This document shows positions 37,113-46,586 of a DNA stretch of 64,000 nt, in pieces. The stretch covers positions 116,764 through 180,763 of the forward strand of contig CAWHNS010000023.1 of assembly GCA_963830715.1 (NCBI GenBank), written 5' to 3'. Numbering within the stretch: the first letter of the stretch is position 1; each line of letters begins with the position of its first letter. The DNA is from CAVVMA01 sp963830715. GTDB lineage: Bacteria > Desulfobacterota > Binatia > Binatales > Binataceae. Below the pieces are notes generated by a model that was not told where the DNA came from, ran no database searches, and saw only the letters and a program-made list of their open reading frames with translations. The translations under genes and the position numbers were made by a program.

Positions 37113-38407
37113 TTACCAATAGCGAAGGTCGGTGTACGGGCGCTCGATGGCCGGGTCTTTGAGACCCCAGCGCAGCGCACGGGTGTCGAGCTCGGGACGG
37201 AAGCTTTCCATGCGGGTAGCCAGCTTGGGCAGATGCTCGATCGGGGCCGCAAGGTAGTCGCGGCCCAGCTCATGCGCGCGTCCAATCAGATGACGCAGCA
37301 GACGCACCATGGCCTCTTCGGCCCCGGGCTCGTAGCCGAAATCGAGCACGCAGGCGCTGGCGATGCAGCGCTCCTCCTGTTTGCCGATCCGGCGCCAACG
37401 TTCCCGCATATCGCGGCCCCGATCCCACAAGCCCGCACAGGCCCGGATACGGCCGCCATCGTCGATCACGAAGTAGTTCGCCCAGCCGTAGATGCTGGTC
37501 CACCAATCGCGCGTCGGGTCTGGCGCCGTCCGAGTGCGGTCGTCCCAGAAACCTTCGTCCAGCACGCTCTCAAGAGACTCCCCGCTATATGGGCGAAACA
37601 GATCCGTTCCCGCGTGAGTGCAATTGATCAGCTCGGCGCATACGGGCAGATCCTCGGGGCGCACCGAGCGAATTTCGGGGTCGTGCTCGCAAGCCTGCGA
37701 CGGAAACTGGGAGACTGAAACCGGGATGCCGGGCACGGCGCCCTCGCGCTTGGGCACGTTCTCGAAGAAATCGGGGATGAACTTCTGCCACCAGTTCACG
37801 ACGGCGAAATTCTGCGAGCGCATGTAGTCGTACTGGGCAATCGTCGGACGCCCCGTAGACGGCGGACCGGCGAGCCGGCGTACCTGATCGCCGTATCCCA
37901 TCCGCCGATAAGATCGCCGCACGCGCAACGCATGGCCGAACTGCACCGAGACGCGACGGCCCTGGATGAGCACATTGCGCCGGGAAAACCCGCAGCACGC
38001 GATCAGTTGGTGGCCGAGCGCCAGCACCGGAAGGTGGACGTTTTCCTGAAGCTTGAACTGGGCGAAGGCGTCGGTCCGCGCTCGACGGTGATTTCCCACT
38101 CGCCGATTTCTTCGGGAGAGTCGGACCACAGGTCGGAGAACGCTTCGTTGTCGGCGTAGGTCGCGTCGCGTCCGCGCAAGTCTCCCATGGTCAGCCGCTC
38201 GTGCCATCCCAGTTGCGCCGCGGCTTGATCCGGCGAGAGTCCGAACCAGGCCCAGGAATTCAGCGACGAAATCGGCACGCGCAGTTCCGCGATCCGGCGG
38301 GTCAGTTCAGCAGGCCATCGATGCTCCTTCGCGATTTTCCCGAGCTCGGCGCTGATCTCGGGATGCTCGCGGAGACCGGCTGGGGAATCGTCGTGCTTCG
38401 GCGCCAT
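37113..38407 (-). CDS. GNAT-family acetyltransferase, one frameshift
   Basis: ATG 38407 has a perfect AGGAGG ribosome site. The N-terminal frame runs to ITVERGP; the frame changes near 38055 and continues FAQFKLQENVHLPVLALGHQ and SYRRMGYGDQVRRL, the acetyl-CoA pyrophosphate loop (R-x-x-G-x-G), to 37113. Joined length about 430 residues. The C-terminal half (SVRPEDLPVCAELINCTH, ASACVLDFGYEPGAEEAMVR) looks like a second, degenerate GNAT unit. Target molecule unknown. It precedes the PMT gene by 18 bp. Confidence 0.72.
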
Positions 38408-38623
38408 CTCGATCGCCTCCTGTTGGATTGCGGCCCGCGCCCCGATCGCCCAAAACCGCTCGCATCAAGGGGCGCATTGAGTCAGCGACAGAGTATTGCC
38501 GTCAGGATCCGGCTGCGCAATGAGTGCAACCCTGGCAGAGCGGATTCGATTCATACGTGACGGGGTGAGGCATGACCTCTTGGGGATTTCAGTGCGCCTT
38601 TGGCCGCGCAACGCAAAATTACA

Positions 38624-39043
38624 TCAGCGACCGACCGTGAGAATCAACAGTTGCCCTGCGAGTCCGGCTTCGCGATGCACGCCAATCGCCTGCACCTCCG
38701 GCGACATCGCAATCCTCTGGAATTCGGCGCGCGAGGGATATTCCACGACCCCTACCGCATCCCATAGCTCGCCGACCTCTCCGATGACCAGGCCCTTTAC
38801 ATCGCCGACGAACAGGAACCGCCCTCCAGCGCGCTCGACGATCGGTCGCATCTCGGCGGCGTAACGCTGATAGGCCTGCGCCCCGGAGATATCGTCCGTC
38901 CGGCCGTCCTTGTAGTCGGCCTTCTCACGGAACTTGAGCAGGTTGACCATCGCAATTGGCCCAGGCGTGGTGTCGCCGGCCAGGGCCGTCAGCGTCTCTA
39001 CGCGCGGATAGACTTTATTTTCGACATTCATCTGATTCTCCAT
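38624..39043 (-). CDS. DUF1330-family protein
   Basis: A 139-residue protein with the ferredoxin-like (dimeric alpha/beta barrel) layout of DUF1330: PIAMVNLLKFREKADYKDG, YQRYAAEMRPIVERAGGRFLF and AVGVVEYPSRAEFQRIAMSP. Function of the family is unknown; some relatives are EthD-like. Two starts are possible: ATG 39043, or ATG 39031, which has GGAGA five bases upstream inside the longer version. The short one has the better site. It is followed (upstream in transcription) by glutathione-transferase genes, perhaps one detoxification group. Confidence 0.82.
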   Translation of the reverse strand: MENQMNVENKVYPRVETLTALAGDTTPGPIAMVNLLKFREKADYKDGRTDDISGAQAYQRYAAEMRPIVERAGGRFLFVGDVKGLVIGEVGELWDAVGVVEYPSRAEFQRIAMSPEVQAIGVHREAGLAGQLLILTVGR

Positions 39044-39055
39044 TTGATGACGCGA

Positions 39056-40153
39056 TCACGTCTCGGCTTCCCATGGCGGTGCGAACGGACGGTTGAGCGA
39101 AGGTCTCGGCGGCTGGTCGTGGATCGGCACAGCGCCCGCGAGATGTACATAGTCGGCGTAGTAGGGAAGGATCGCGGCTCGATCGAGGACCGCGTCCAGT
39201 TCGGCGCATCGATACTTCCGGTAGCGCGCCAGTATCACGCCTCGCGCTTCCCGCAGAAACGGCGTCGCCTTGATTTCGATTTTCTGTCCGCTCGCGAAGG
39301 CGATTTTTGCGCTGCCTTCCACTGCCGCGCGGCTGACCCAGGGCAGATAGAATCGGCCAAGGTCGGCCAGCATTGCGACCAGAGTTTCGGGAACCTCGCG
39401 TGACCATTCACCGAACTCCTGATCTTCGGGTTCCATGAGCCGGTGAGTATGCCGGACTATCGATGGGCCGTCCGCATCGACCCAGCTCCGGCACTGAGGG
39501 TCATTGATAAAGTGCGCTGCGTTGCCTCCGAAGAACGCGAAATCGGCCAGCGACGGCCTCGCGCCGAAAAAATAGGGATGTTCCACAAGGTGCGCGCCCG
39601 AGACGCGAATCCAGGGCCGCAGGATCTCCTCGATCCATGAACCAATGTTGGCAGAGGTTACACCGAAGGGCTCGCAGGTCGCGGTTACGTGTACTTTTAC
39701 CGTCTCGTAGGCCTGGTCGGCCGCGATCGCGGCTTCGTGGGTGGCGTCGCGCGCCAACTCCCATCCGCCCACGCGGTGATTCTCCTCGCCGTAAAGCCAT
39801 CGCGAACCAACCGCCGGACGATAGATCCATTCGTCAAGCGCGTCTTCAAGAGCATAGGTAAGGAATCGCGTCACCGGATGTTCGGGAATGACGGACGGTT
39901 CTGGGAAGCGCGTTTCGAGATAAGCGATCATCGCGCTGGTGTCCCACATGTATCCGCCCTCAGGCGTCATCACGACGGGAATGCCGCCGTGCCATCCCGC
40001 CGCGCGTGCTTCGCGGTTCATGCCCGCGAACCGGCGCATCAGGTAGGGGATTCCTTTGTAGTCGAGATAGCCGGTCAGTTTGCGGGTGAAGTAAGACTGG
40101 CTCATCCCGTAAACGCGATAAACGCCGGGCCGTGAAAGATGGTTCGAGGGCAT
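39056..40153 (-). CDS. Glutathione S-transferase-like protein with extra C-terminal domain
   Basis: A 365-residue protein. The N-terminal thioredoxin-like domain (RVYGMSQSYFTRKLTGYLDY, IPVVMTPEGGYMWDTSAMIA) has the cis-Pro and Ser/Asp glutathione-binding motif, and the helical GST C-domain follows (ARPSLADFAFFGGNAAHF). The final 110 residues (SAKIAFASGQKIEIKATPFL, then a region to the end) go beyond a normal GST. The catalytic Ser or Cys near the N-terminus is likely SQSY. Substrate unknown. Confidence 0.8.
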   Translation of the reverse strand: MPSNHLSRPGVYRVYGMSQSYFTRKLTGYLDYKGIPYLMRRFAGMNREARAAGWHGGIPVVMTPEGGYMWDTSAMIAYLETRFPEPSVIPEHPVTRFLTYALEDALDEWIYRPAVGSRWLYGEENHRVGGWELARDATHEAAIAADQAYETVKVHVTATCEPFGVTSANIGSWIEEILRPWIRVSGAHLVEHPYFFGARPSLADFAFFGGNAAHFINDPQCRSWVDADGPSIVRHTHRLMEPEDQEFGEWSREVPETLVAMLADLGRFYLPWVSRAAVEGSAKIAFASGQKIEIKATPFLREARGVILARYRKYRCAELDAVLDRAAILPYYADYVHLAGAVPIHDQPPRPSLNRPFAPPWEAET

Positions 40154-40214
40154 TGAATCGTTCAGCTATGGGTCGCGAGTGGCGCACGCGATTGCCACTG
40201 TCCGCCTGCGCCAA

Positions 40215-40898
40215 TTATCTTTGTAGTGATTTGCGGGCGTTCTCCGCGAACTCCTTGGCGGCTTTCTCGTCGCCTTCGAGGCTCGGGATTTTGAAGGGAA
40301 CCTCGATACCGCGCTGGCAGGCCGGACGCGCGCGAATCGCGTCCATCCAGCGCCGCAGATGGTCCAGTCCGTCGATCGATACTCCCGACCATTTGTAGGT
40401 GCGCACCCAGCACCAGTTTGCGATGTCCGCGATAGAGTAGTCGTCCGCGAGCCACTCGCTCTGGCCCAATCGGCGGTCCAGGACCTCGAACAGCCGGCGC
40501 GATTCGTTCTGGTAGCGGCTGATAGCCGCGGGAATTTTTTCCGGGAAGTAACGGAAGAAAACGTTGGCCTGTCCCATCATCGGGCCGATTCCGCCCATCT
40601 GGAACATCACCCACTGAATCACGCGCGAGCGCCCTTTGGCGTCGCGCGGCATCAGCCGGCCGGTCTTCTCGGCCAGATAGATCAGGATCGCGCCGGATTC
40701 GAAAACGGCAAAGCCGCCCTCGTCCCGATCGACAATCGTCGGGATTCGCCCGTTGGGGTTCAGCTTCAGATACCACTCCTGCCGCTGCTCGTTCGTGGTC
40801 AAGTTGATGGGGTGGACCTGATAGGGAACTTCGAGTTCCTCCAACACAACCGAGGCTTTCCATCCGTTGGGTGTCGGAGCGGTGTAGAGGTCGATCAT
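40215..40898 (-). CDS. Glutathione S-transferase, YfcG/Ure2p-like
   Basis: A 227-residue GST. MIDLYTAPTPNGWKASVVLE is the typical YfcG/Ure2-like N-terminus, followed by LNPNGRIPTIVDRDEGGFAV with the cis-Pro and FESGAILIYLAEKTGRL. The C-domain includes QMGGIGPMMGQANVFFRYFP, a family hallmark, and DYSIADIANWCWV. YfcG-type proteins reduce disulfides using glutathione. GAGAGC precedes the ATG at 40898. Together with the longer GST downstream on the same strand this is a small redox/detoxification group. Confidence 0.88.
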   Translation of the reverse strand: MIDLYTAPTPNGWKASVVLEELEVPYQVHPINLTTNEQRQEWYLKLNPNGRIPTIVDRDEGGFAVFESGAILIYLAEKTGRLMPRDAKGRSRVIQWVMFQMGGIGPMMGQANVFFRYFPEKIPAAISRYQNESRRLFEVLDRRLGQSEWLADDYSIADIANWCWVRTYKWSGVSIDGLDHLRRWMDAIRARPACQRGIEVPFKIPSLEGDEKAAKEFAENARKSLQR

Positions 40899-41089
40899 TT
40901 CGATGCTCTCCGCTTATACTTTATGCGACGTCCAGGCGTGCGATCCGAAGTCAACTTTCTCCGATTCGAGCGGAGTCTCTTATATTGACATGCGGCCTGT
41001 CAATACTCGTGTAGCTCAGGACCCCCGGCTGCCGCGCCGTCCCGAACAACGGCCTGCTCAGACTGACAGAACGTCGGAAGTGAGCGAAG

Positions 41090-41476
41090 TCAAGCGACCG
41101 TGTGTTCGGCCGGGTGTCCAGAGACACCCGCTCCTCCTGGTACACGAAGCGCCTCCAGGTGGGTGTCGATATAGTCTTGAGTCAGACACCAGCCGCGATC
41201 GCGCGCCAGATTGACTATCACGCGATCCCTGAAACCTATGTGTAGATCAAGCGCGCGATCGTCGTCGTTGAGGTGCTCGGCCAAAATGGCTAGCGCCAAC
41301 TGGCTTGCTCCCGAGCTTTTGAATCCGCACTCGAAGGCGCCGTACGGCGTATGCTTCACAAGATCGGTGCGAGGTAGGAGCTGTTTGACCCTGGTTCCGC
41401 CATTCGGGTGATCCTCGATCACGTACGTCAGAAGACCCTTTGGACCCCGCGTGCCTTCATAACTCTTACTACCCAT
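41090..41476 (-). CDS. DUF6166-like protein
   Basis: 128 residues from ATG 41476 with an excellent AGGAGG site seven bases upstream; longer readings to 41653 are spurious. The core GFKSSGASQLALAILAEHLN followed by a DLHIGFRDRVIVNLARDRGW matches DUF6166, small proteins of unknown function often on plasmids and accessory regions. An N-terminal beta part (SYEGTRGPKGLLTYVIEDHP) precedes it. The gene lies opposite the heat-shock operon, and the motif found in both promoter regions (41741-41762) reads towards it, so it may be co-regulated. Confidence 0.72.
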   Translation of the reverse strand: MGSKSYEGTRGPKGLLTYVIEDHPNGGTRVKQLLPRTDLVKHTPYGAFECGFKSSGASQLALAILAEHLNDDDRALDLHIGFRDRVIVNLARDRGWCLTQDYIDTHLEALRVPGGAGVSGHPAEHTVA

Positions 41477-41740
41477 TCGTTTGCCTCCTGGGCGGTGAAA
41501 CGATGTTAGTTTCCGTTCCGTGGCGCAACGACCGGCCCCACGACGGTGCCGGTCGCGGACCCGATCTCCACCAGAGGCCACGCTCCACAACCAAAGGCCG
41601 GCTCGGTAGCCAAAGCCGAGCCTTACCGGCCCTTGGCGCGCCGCCTGCCTCAAATGTCAACTGAGCGGATCTTGGCGGATTAGGCTTATTCTCGACCGGC
41701 TCCCGCCGCTCTTGGTTGCCCTGGGGCAAATGTTAACTTA

Positions 41741-41762
41741 AGTATGAATAGCGCGTTGTCAA
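41741..41762 (-). promoter_or_regulatory. Promoter/operator-like motif facing the DUF6166 gene
   Basis: On the minus strand the sequence reads TTGACAACGCGCTATTCATA. It matches the plus-strand copy at 41973-41993 in 19 of 21 positions. TTGACA fits a -35 box, with a possible weak -10 (TAAGTT) 16 bp later. The gene it faces starts 265 bp further on. Confidence 0.5.
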
Positions 41763-41972
41763 GCGTCTCCCGTCCTTCTTTGTGCGGTACTGTGCACGCC
41801 CTCGACTTGAAGCCGCGAGCCTGTTGGTTGACTTGGATTGCCCGAACAGAGCCGTTTGACACCGTACCAGGCCTCACGCTTAGCTGCGGTGGGAAGGCTT
41901 CGGTTTGGAGACCTATTAACCAGTTCTGCCGGCCTAATGGATTAACAGAAATAAACTTAGGATAGATAGAAG

Positions 41973-41999
41973 TTGACAATGCACTATTCATACCTATCT
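41973..41999 (+). promoter_or_regulatory. Likely promoter of the hsp20-groES-groEL operon
   Basis: TTGACA at 41973, 16-bp spacer containing CTATTCATAC, then TATCTT as -10, about 105 bp before the hsp20 start. The spacer plus -35 is almost identical to the opposite-strand copy at 41741-41762, suggesting a shared regulator or an unusual sigma factor rather than chance. Confidence 0.55.
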
Positions 42000-42104
42000 T
42001 AATTTGTTACATGTGCAACTCCCGCGGAATTCCAGAAGAGTCCCTGGCGTCGCAGCCGAAACAGGAAAACAATTCCGGCCCTCAAGTCGGAAGGAGATAT
42101 TAGG

Positions 42105-42509
42105 ATGGAAGTCAGGTATGAAAACGGGTTAGCGGTCAGCGGCTGGTCCGACTTCGCGAACGGTTTGTTCTATGGCGCGACCAGGCACACGCAGGCGCCG
42201 GTCGATGTCGTTGAGGACAAGGACGCGTACCATTTCTACTTCGAGATGCCGGGACTCAGGAACGAGTCGCTCGACGCGCGCGTTGAGGACGGCCGGCTGA
42301 TTGTTTCGGCGGAGCGCAAGTGGCCGGAATGGCCGAAGGAGACCGAGGTTCACATCGCGGAGCGCGGCTACGGAACGATTCGCCGGGCTTTCGAGCTGCC
42401 GAATGATGCGAGCCGCGACAAGATTGGGGCCTTCTATAAGGACGGCGTGCTCGAGGTGACGGTCGAGAAAAAGCCCGAGTCCAAATCGACGAAGATCCAG
42501 ATCAACTGA
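42105..42509 (+). CDS. Small heat-shock protein, Hsp20/alpha-crystallin family
   Basis: 134 residues with an excellent GGAAGGAGA site before ATG 42105. The alpha-crystallin domain spans about 28-125: APVDVVEDKDAYHFYFEMPG, LDARVEDGRLIVSAERKWPE, RGYGTIRRAFELPNDASRDK and AFYKDGVLEVTVEKKPESK, the last being the conserved G-V-L motif. A short N-terminus and C-terminal extension with IQIN in place of the usual IxI motif. Holds unfolding proteins for refolding. First gene of a likely operon with groES and groEL, an uncommon but known arrangement. Confidence 0.92.
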   Translation: MEVRYENGLAVSGWSDFANGLFYGATRHTQAPVDVVEDKDAYHFYFEMPGLRNESLDARVEDGRLIVSAERKWPEWPKETEVHIAERGYGTIRRAFELPNDASRDKIGAFYKDGVLEVTVEKKPESKSTKIQIN

Positions 42510-42600
42510 CAATCGACAAGTGGAAGTTCGCAGTCAGTCTGCGGGCGGATATTCCCATCTGAGGGATTCGAGCAATCGAGACTAGGAGGCTACCGGTCTT

Positions 42601-42891
42601 ATGAAAATCAGGCCATTGGGCGATCGCGTCCTGGTGAAGCGCATTCAAGAAGAGGAAAAGACCAAGGGCGGCATCATCATCCCCGACACCGCCAAGGAAA
42701 AGCCGCAAGAGGGCAAGGTGGTCGCGGTCGGCAAGGGGAAGATGACCGAGGAGGGCAAGCTGATCGCACCCGACGTGAAGGCCGGCGACAGGATTCTGTT
42801 CGCCAAGTTTTCAGGCAGCGAGGTCAAGCTCGATGCTGAAGAACACCTGATCATGCGCGAGGACGACATCCTGGGCGTGCTCGAAGGCTGA
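42601..42891 (+). CDS. groES: Co-chaperonin GroES
   Basis: 96 residues, the normal length. MKIRPLGDRVLVKRIQEEEK, the mobile loop TKGGIIIPDTAKEKPQEG, and the terminal HLIMREDDILGVLEG are all as expected. AGGAGG eleven bases upstream of the ATG. It caps the GroEL ring and lies 69 bp before groEL and 91 bp after hsp20. Confidence 0.98.
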   Translation: MKIRPLGDRVLVKRIQEEEKTKGGIIIPDTAKEKPQEGKVVAVGKGKMTEEGKLIAPDVKAGDRILFAKFSGSEVKLDAEEHLIMREDDILGVLEG

Positions 42892-42960
42892 CCGCTCCCG
42901 GCCGGCGTCTCAACCGTTACGCAAAGTCATTTTGAGTGAACCGAGGAGAGGCAAACAACT

Positions 42961-44591
<1,631 letters not shown>

Positions 44592-44614
44592 TAAGCTCAA
44601 GTTGGCGAAGAAAA

Positions 44615-44824
44615 ATGTTCACAGCATACGTGACGAACAGGGCGGGTGACATCACGCTCCGCGCCATGCCGTCCAGGCGGCGCGACGCCGAACAACTTGC
44701 GGCTAACATGAGCAAAGCGCCCGATGTTGAACGGGTCAGCGTTGCCGCTTATGGCCGGATCATCATGACGTTCAGCGGCGGTGTCCAGATCGACTCAGAA
44801 ACCCCCGTTCTAGCCGGCGGTTGA
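44615..44824 (+). CDS. Small protein of unknown function
   Basis: 69 residues starting 24 bases after groEL (ATG 44615) with no clear ribosome site. Sequence TAYVTNRAGDITLRAMPSRR, then EQLAANMSKAPDVERVSVAA and GRIIMTFSGGVQIDSE has the rhythm of a small beta-alpha-beta domain. No family recognised. It may be co-transcribed with groEL. A hairpin overlaps its end, marking the end of the operon. Confidence 0.45.
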   Translation: MFTAYVTNRAGDITLRAMPSRRRDAEQLAANMSKAPDVERVSVAAYGRIIMTFSGGVQIDSETPVLAGG

Positions 44825-44841
44825 GGAAAGGCTCAACCGCC
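44816..44841 (+). terminator. Hairpin ending the heat-shock operon
   Basis: GGCGGTTGAG-GAAAGG-CTCAACCGCC is a perfect 10-bp stem with a 6-nt loop overlapping the stop codon of the small gene. No T-tract follows on the plus strand, so it may be Rho-independent only weakly, or bidirectional, since the Nudix gene converges from the other side. Confidence 0.55.
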
Positions 44842-44864
44842 TGCTACGACCACTTTCGGTATGG

Positions 44865-45404
44865 TCACCGCGTTGGCGCGGTAGCCGCGAGGAACGCCGC
44901 CGCGTGATGGAGCGCCGCGATCGTCTTGGCGTCGATGATCTCGCCCCGGCGGATCATCGCGAGCGCCTCGGAGAGTTTCACCCGCTCGACCTGGCCGATC
45001 ACCTCGTCGTGGTCGAGCTTGCGCGGGACCTCGGATAGATCGCGCGCCAGGAATAATTCGATCCGCTCGTCGCAGAAACTCGGGATCGTGACGATCGATC
45101 CAAGATGGTCCCATCGGAGCGCCGACAGGCCCGCCTCCTCGCCCAGCTCGCGCTCGGCGCATTGAAGCGCGCTCTCACCGGAATCGCGGCATCCGGCGGG
45201 CACTTCCATAAGATAGCCGCCAATCGCGTGACGATACTGGCGCATCGTGGCAACCGCGCCGTCATCGTCGAGCGCCACGATCGCGCAAGCCCCCGGATGA
45301 CGCACGATCGCGAGATCGACGGTGACGTCATTGGGGAGCGTGGCGGTCTCGACGCCGAGATCCACCACCCCCAGCTTCAAGACTTGCCGCCGCTTGCTTT
45401 CCAT
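44865..45404 (-). CDS. Nudix hydrolase, ADP-ribose pyrophosphatase-like
   Basis: 179 residues with a complete Nudix box (G-x5-E-x7-R-E-L-x-E-E-x-G-L): GCRDSGESALQCAERELGEE with the catalytic REL and EE. It is preceded by RQYRHAIGGYLMEVPAG, which is characteristic of the ADP-ribose pyrophosphatase subgroup. These enzymes cleave ADP-ribose to AMP and ribose-5-phosphate. Convergent with the groEL operon. The start is ATG 45404. Confidence 0.88.
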   Translation of the reverse strand: MESKRRQVLKLGVVDLGVETATLPNDVTVDLAIVRHPGACAIVALDDDGAVATMRQYRHAIGGYLMEVPAGCRDSGESALQCAERELGEEAGLSALRWDHLGSIVTIPSFCDERIELFLARDLSEVPRKLDHDEVIGQVERVKLSEALAMIRRGEIIDAKTIAALHHAAAFLAATAPTR

Positions 45405-45410
45405 TAAGAT

Positions 45411-45441
45411 TTAACCACCAAGGCACGAAGACACTAAGACG
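45411..45441. repeat. ACCACCAAGGCACGAAGACAC-type intergenic motif
   Basis: A short stretch TTAACCACCAAGGCACGAAG followed by ACACTAAGACG of the kind found in many intergenic regions of unrelated bacteria and environmental contigs, with ACCACxAAGxCACxAAGxCAC periodicity. Its role is unknown. It lies between the divergently and convergently arranged Nudix and BNR-protein genes. Confidence 0.45.
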
Positions 45442-45487
45442 AAATCTCTCTTCTTGCCTTTATGGTGGGATTCTTCTTCCGCCGCTC

Positions 45488-46519
45488 CTACGCGATTGCT
45501 ACGAGGTCGTACGCCGCAGGGAGCTTTTCCGCGATGCAACTTACGGTCTGGCCGCGATTGCGCGCGCGGACTACCGTGCCGTCGGTGCGGACTGCGAAGA
45601 ACCCTCCGGCGTCACCGGGGTCGCCGGCGAACCGCATCATCATTCCGCGCGCTGGCCCACTGGCGTCCTCGATCGGCGCGAAGCTCAGGCCGCGATCGTC
45701 GCTGCGGAACATCATCGCGTCGGCGCCGGCCGCGCCCATCTGCCACATCGGAGGCGGGCCGGCGGCCGCGGCGGTATAGACGATTCCCGGATGCTGACGA
45801 TCGACCAGCACCGGAATCGTGTAGGTTCGCTTCAGTCCCTGGGTGATGTGCCGCCACGATGCGCCCGCGTCTTCGGAGCGGTAGAAACCGCCGCCAGTCG
45901 TCGCGTAGAGCCGCCGGGAATCTTCGGGATCGATCGCGATCGTATGAACGTCGCAATACAGCCCCTGGTTGAGGACCTCGAAGGTCTCGCCGCGATCGCG
46001 CGATCGGATTACTCCGCCCTCCTCAACGCCGAAGTACATCGTCGCCGGGTCCTTCCGATCGAACACGATCGATCGAACGTGCGGAATGTGCGGCGGCGGC
46101 GGAAAAGTCCATCGATCGCGGCCCGGCACCTCGAGGAATTTTCTGCACTCGACGAATCCTCCGCCGGCGGTGCGGCTGCGGAACAGCCGCGCGTGGGAGG
46201 TCCCGATGAACACCTCACCGGGGACGTCGGGCGGCGTCGCGAGCGCCCATACGTCCTCGTCGCGGGCCAGCGAGGGCGTGATGTCGGTCCAGGTCTTGCC
46301 GCCGTCGTTCGAGCGGGCCAGAGAGCCTTTGCCGCGCGCATTGCCCATCGTGGCGAATCCCGTGGCGCCTGCGTAGATCAGGTGCGGGTCGCGGCAGTCC
46401 TGCGCCATGCACCAGACCGAAGCAGGATCGGCCAGCACCATCAGCGGAGTTCCACCCCGATCCGGATCGAGGATCACGATACCCTTCGCGGTGCCGACAC
46501 ATAGCCGCATCGTGGCCAC
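45488..46519 (-). CDS. BNR/sialidase-repeat beta-propeller protein
   Basis: 343 residues with repeated Asp-box motifs S/R-x-D-x-G-x-T/S-W/F: RSNDGGKTWTDI, RSRDRGETFEVL, RSEDAGASWRHI and RSDDRGLSFAPI. These mark a sortilin/VPS10- or YCF48-like beta propeller. No signal peptide, so it is probably cytoplasmic. A catalytic sialidase Arg triad is not apparent, so it is unlikely to be a sialidase. Function unknown; the family is common in these bacteria and in photovoltaic-style photosystem assembly homologues elsewhere. Confidence 0.8.
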   Translation of the reverse strand: MATMRLCVGTAKGIVILDPDRGGTPLMVLADPASVWCMAQDCRDPHLIYAGATGFATMGNARGKGSLARSNDGGKTWTDITPSLARDEDVWALATPPDVPGEVFIGTSHARLFRSRTAGGGFVECRKFLEVPGRDRWTFPPPPHIPHVRSIVFDRKDPATMYFGVEEGGVIRSRDRGETFEVLNQGLYCDVHTIAIDPEDSRRLYATTGGGFYRSEDAGASWRHITQGLKRTYTIPVLVDRQHPGIVYTAAAAGPPPMWQMGAAGADAMMFRSDDRGLSFAPIEDASGPARGMMMRFAGDPGDAGGFFAVRTDGTVVRARNRGQTVSCIAEKLPAAYDLVAIA

Positions 46520-46586
46520 CTCCTTTCGCGCGCCCGCGCGAATCGAACAACCGCACCCCCGACGATACTACTTCATCGATGCGATT

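Larger units (their letters stand above)
41477..42104. other. 628-bp divergent intergenic region
   Basis: No gene supported; short frames here lack ribosome sites and homology-like motifs. The region lies between the DUF6166 gene (minus) and hsp20 (plus) and contains two matching promoter-like motifs in opposite orientation about 210 bp apart. A/T content rises around 41740 and 41940-42010. No CIRCE (TTAGCACTC) or HAIR element is present. Confidence 0.55.

Noticed and set aside
41686..41991. Minus-strand frame in the hsp20/DUF6166 gap
   Set aside because: No ribosome site or family-like pattern; overlaps promoter-like sequences.
41477..42104. CIRCE or HAIR heat-shock operator
   Set aside because: Neither TTAGCACTC nor CTTGAGT-type inverted repeats are present.
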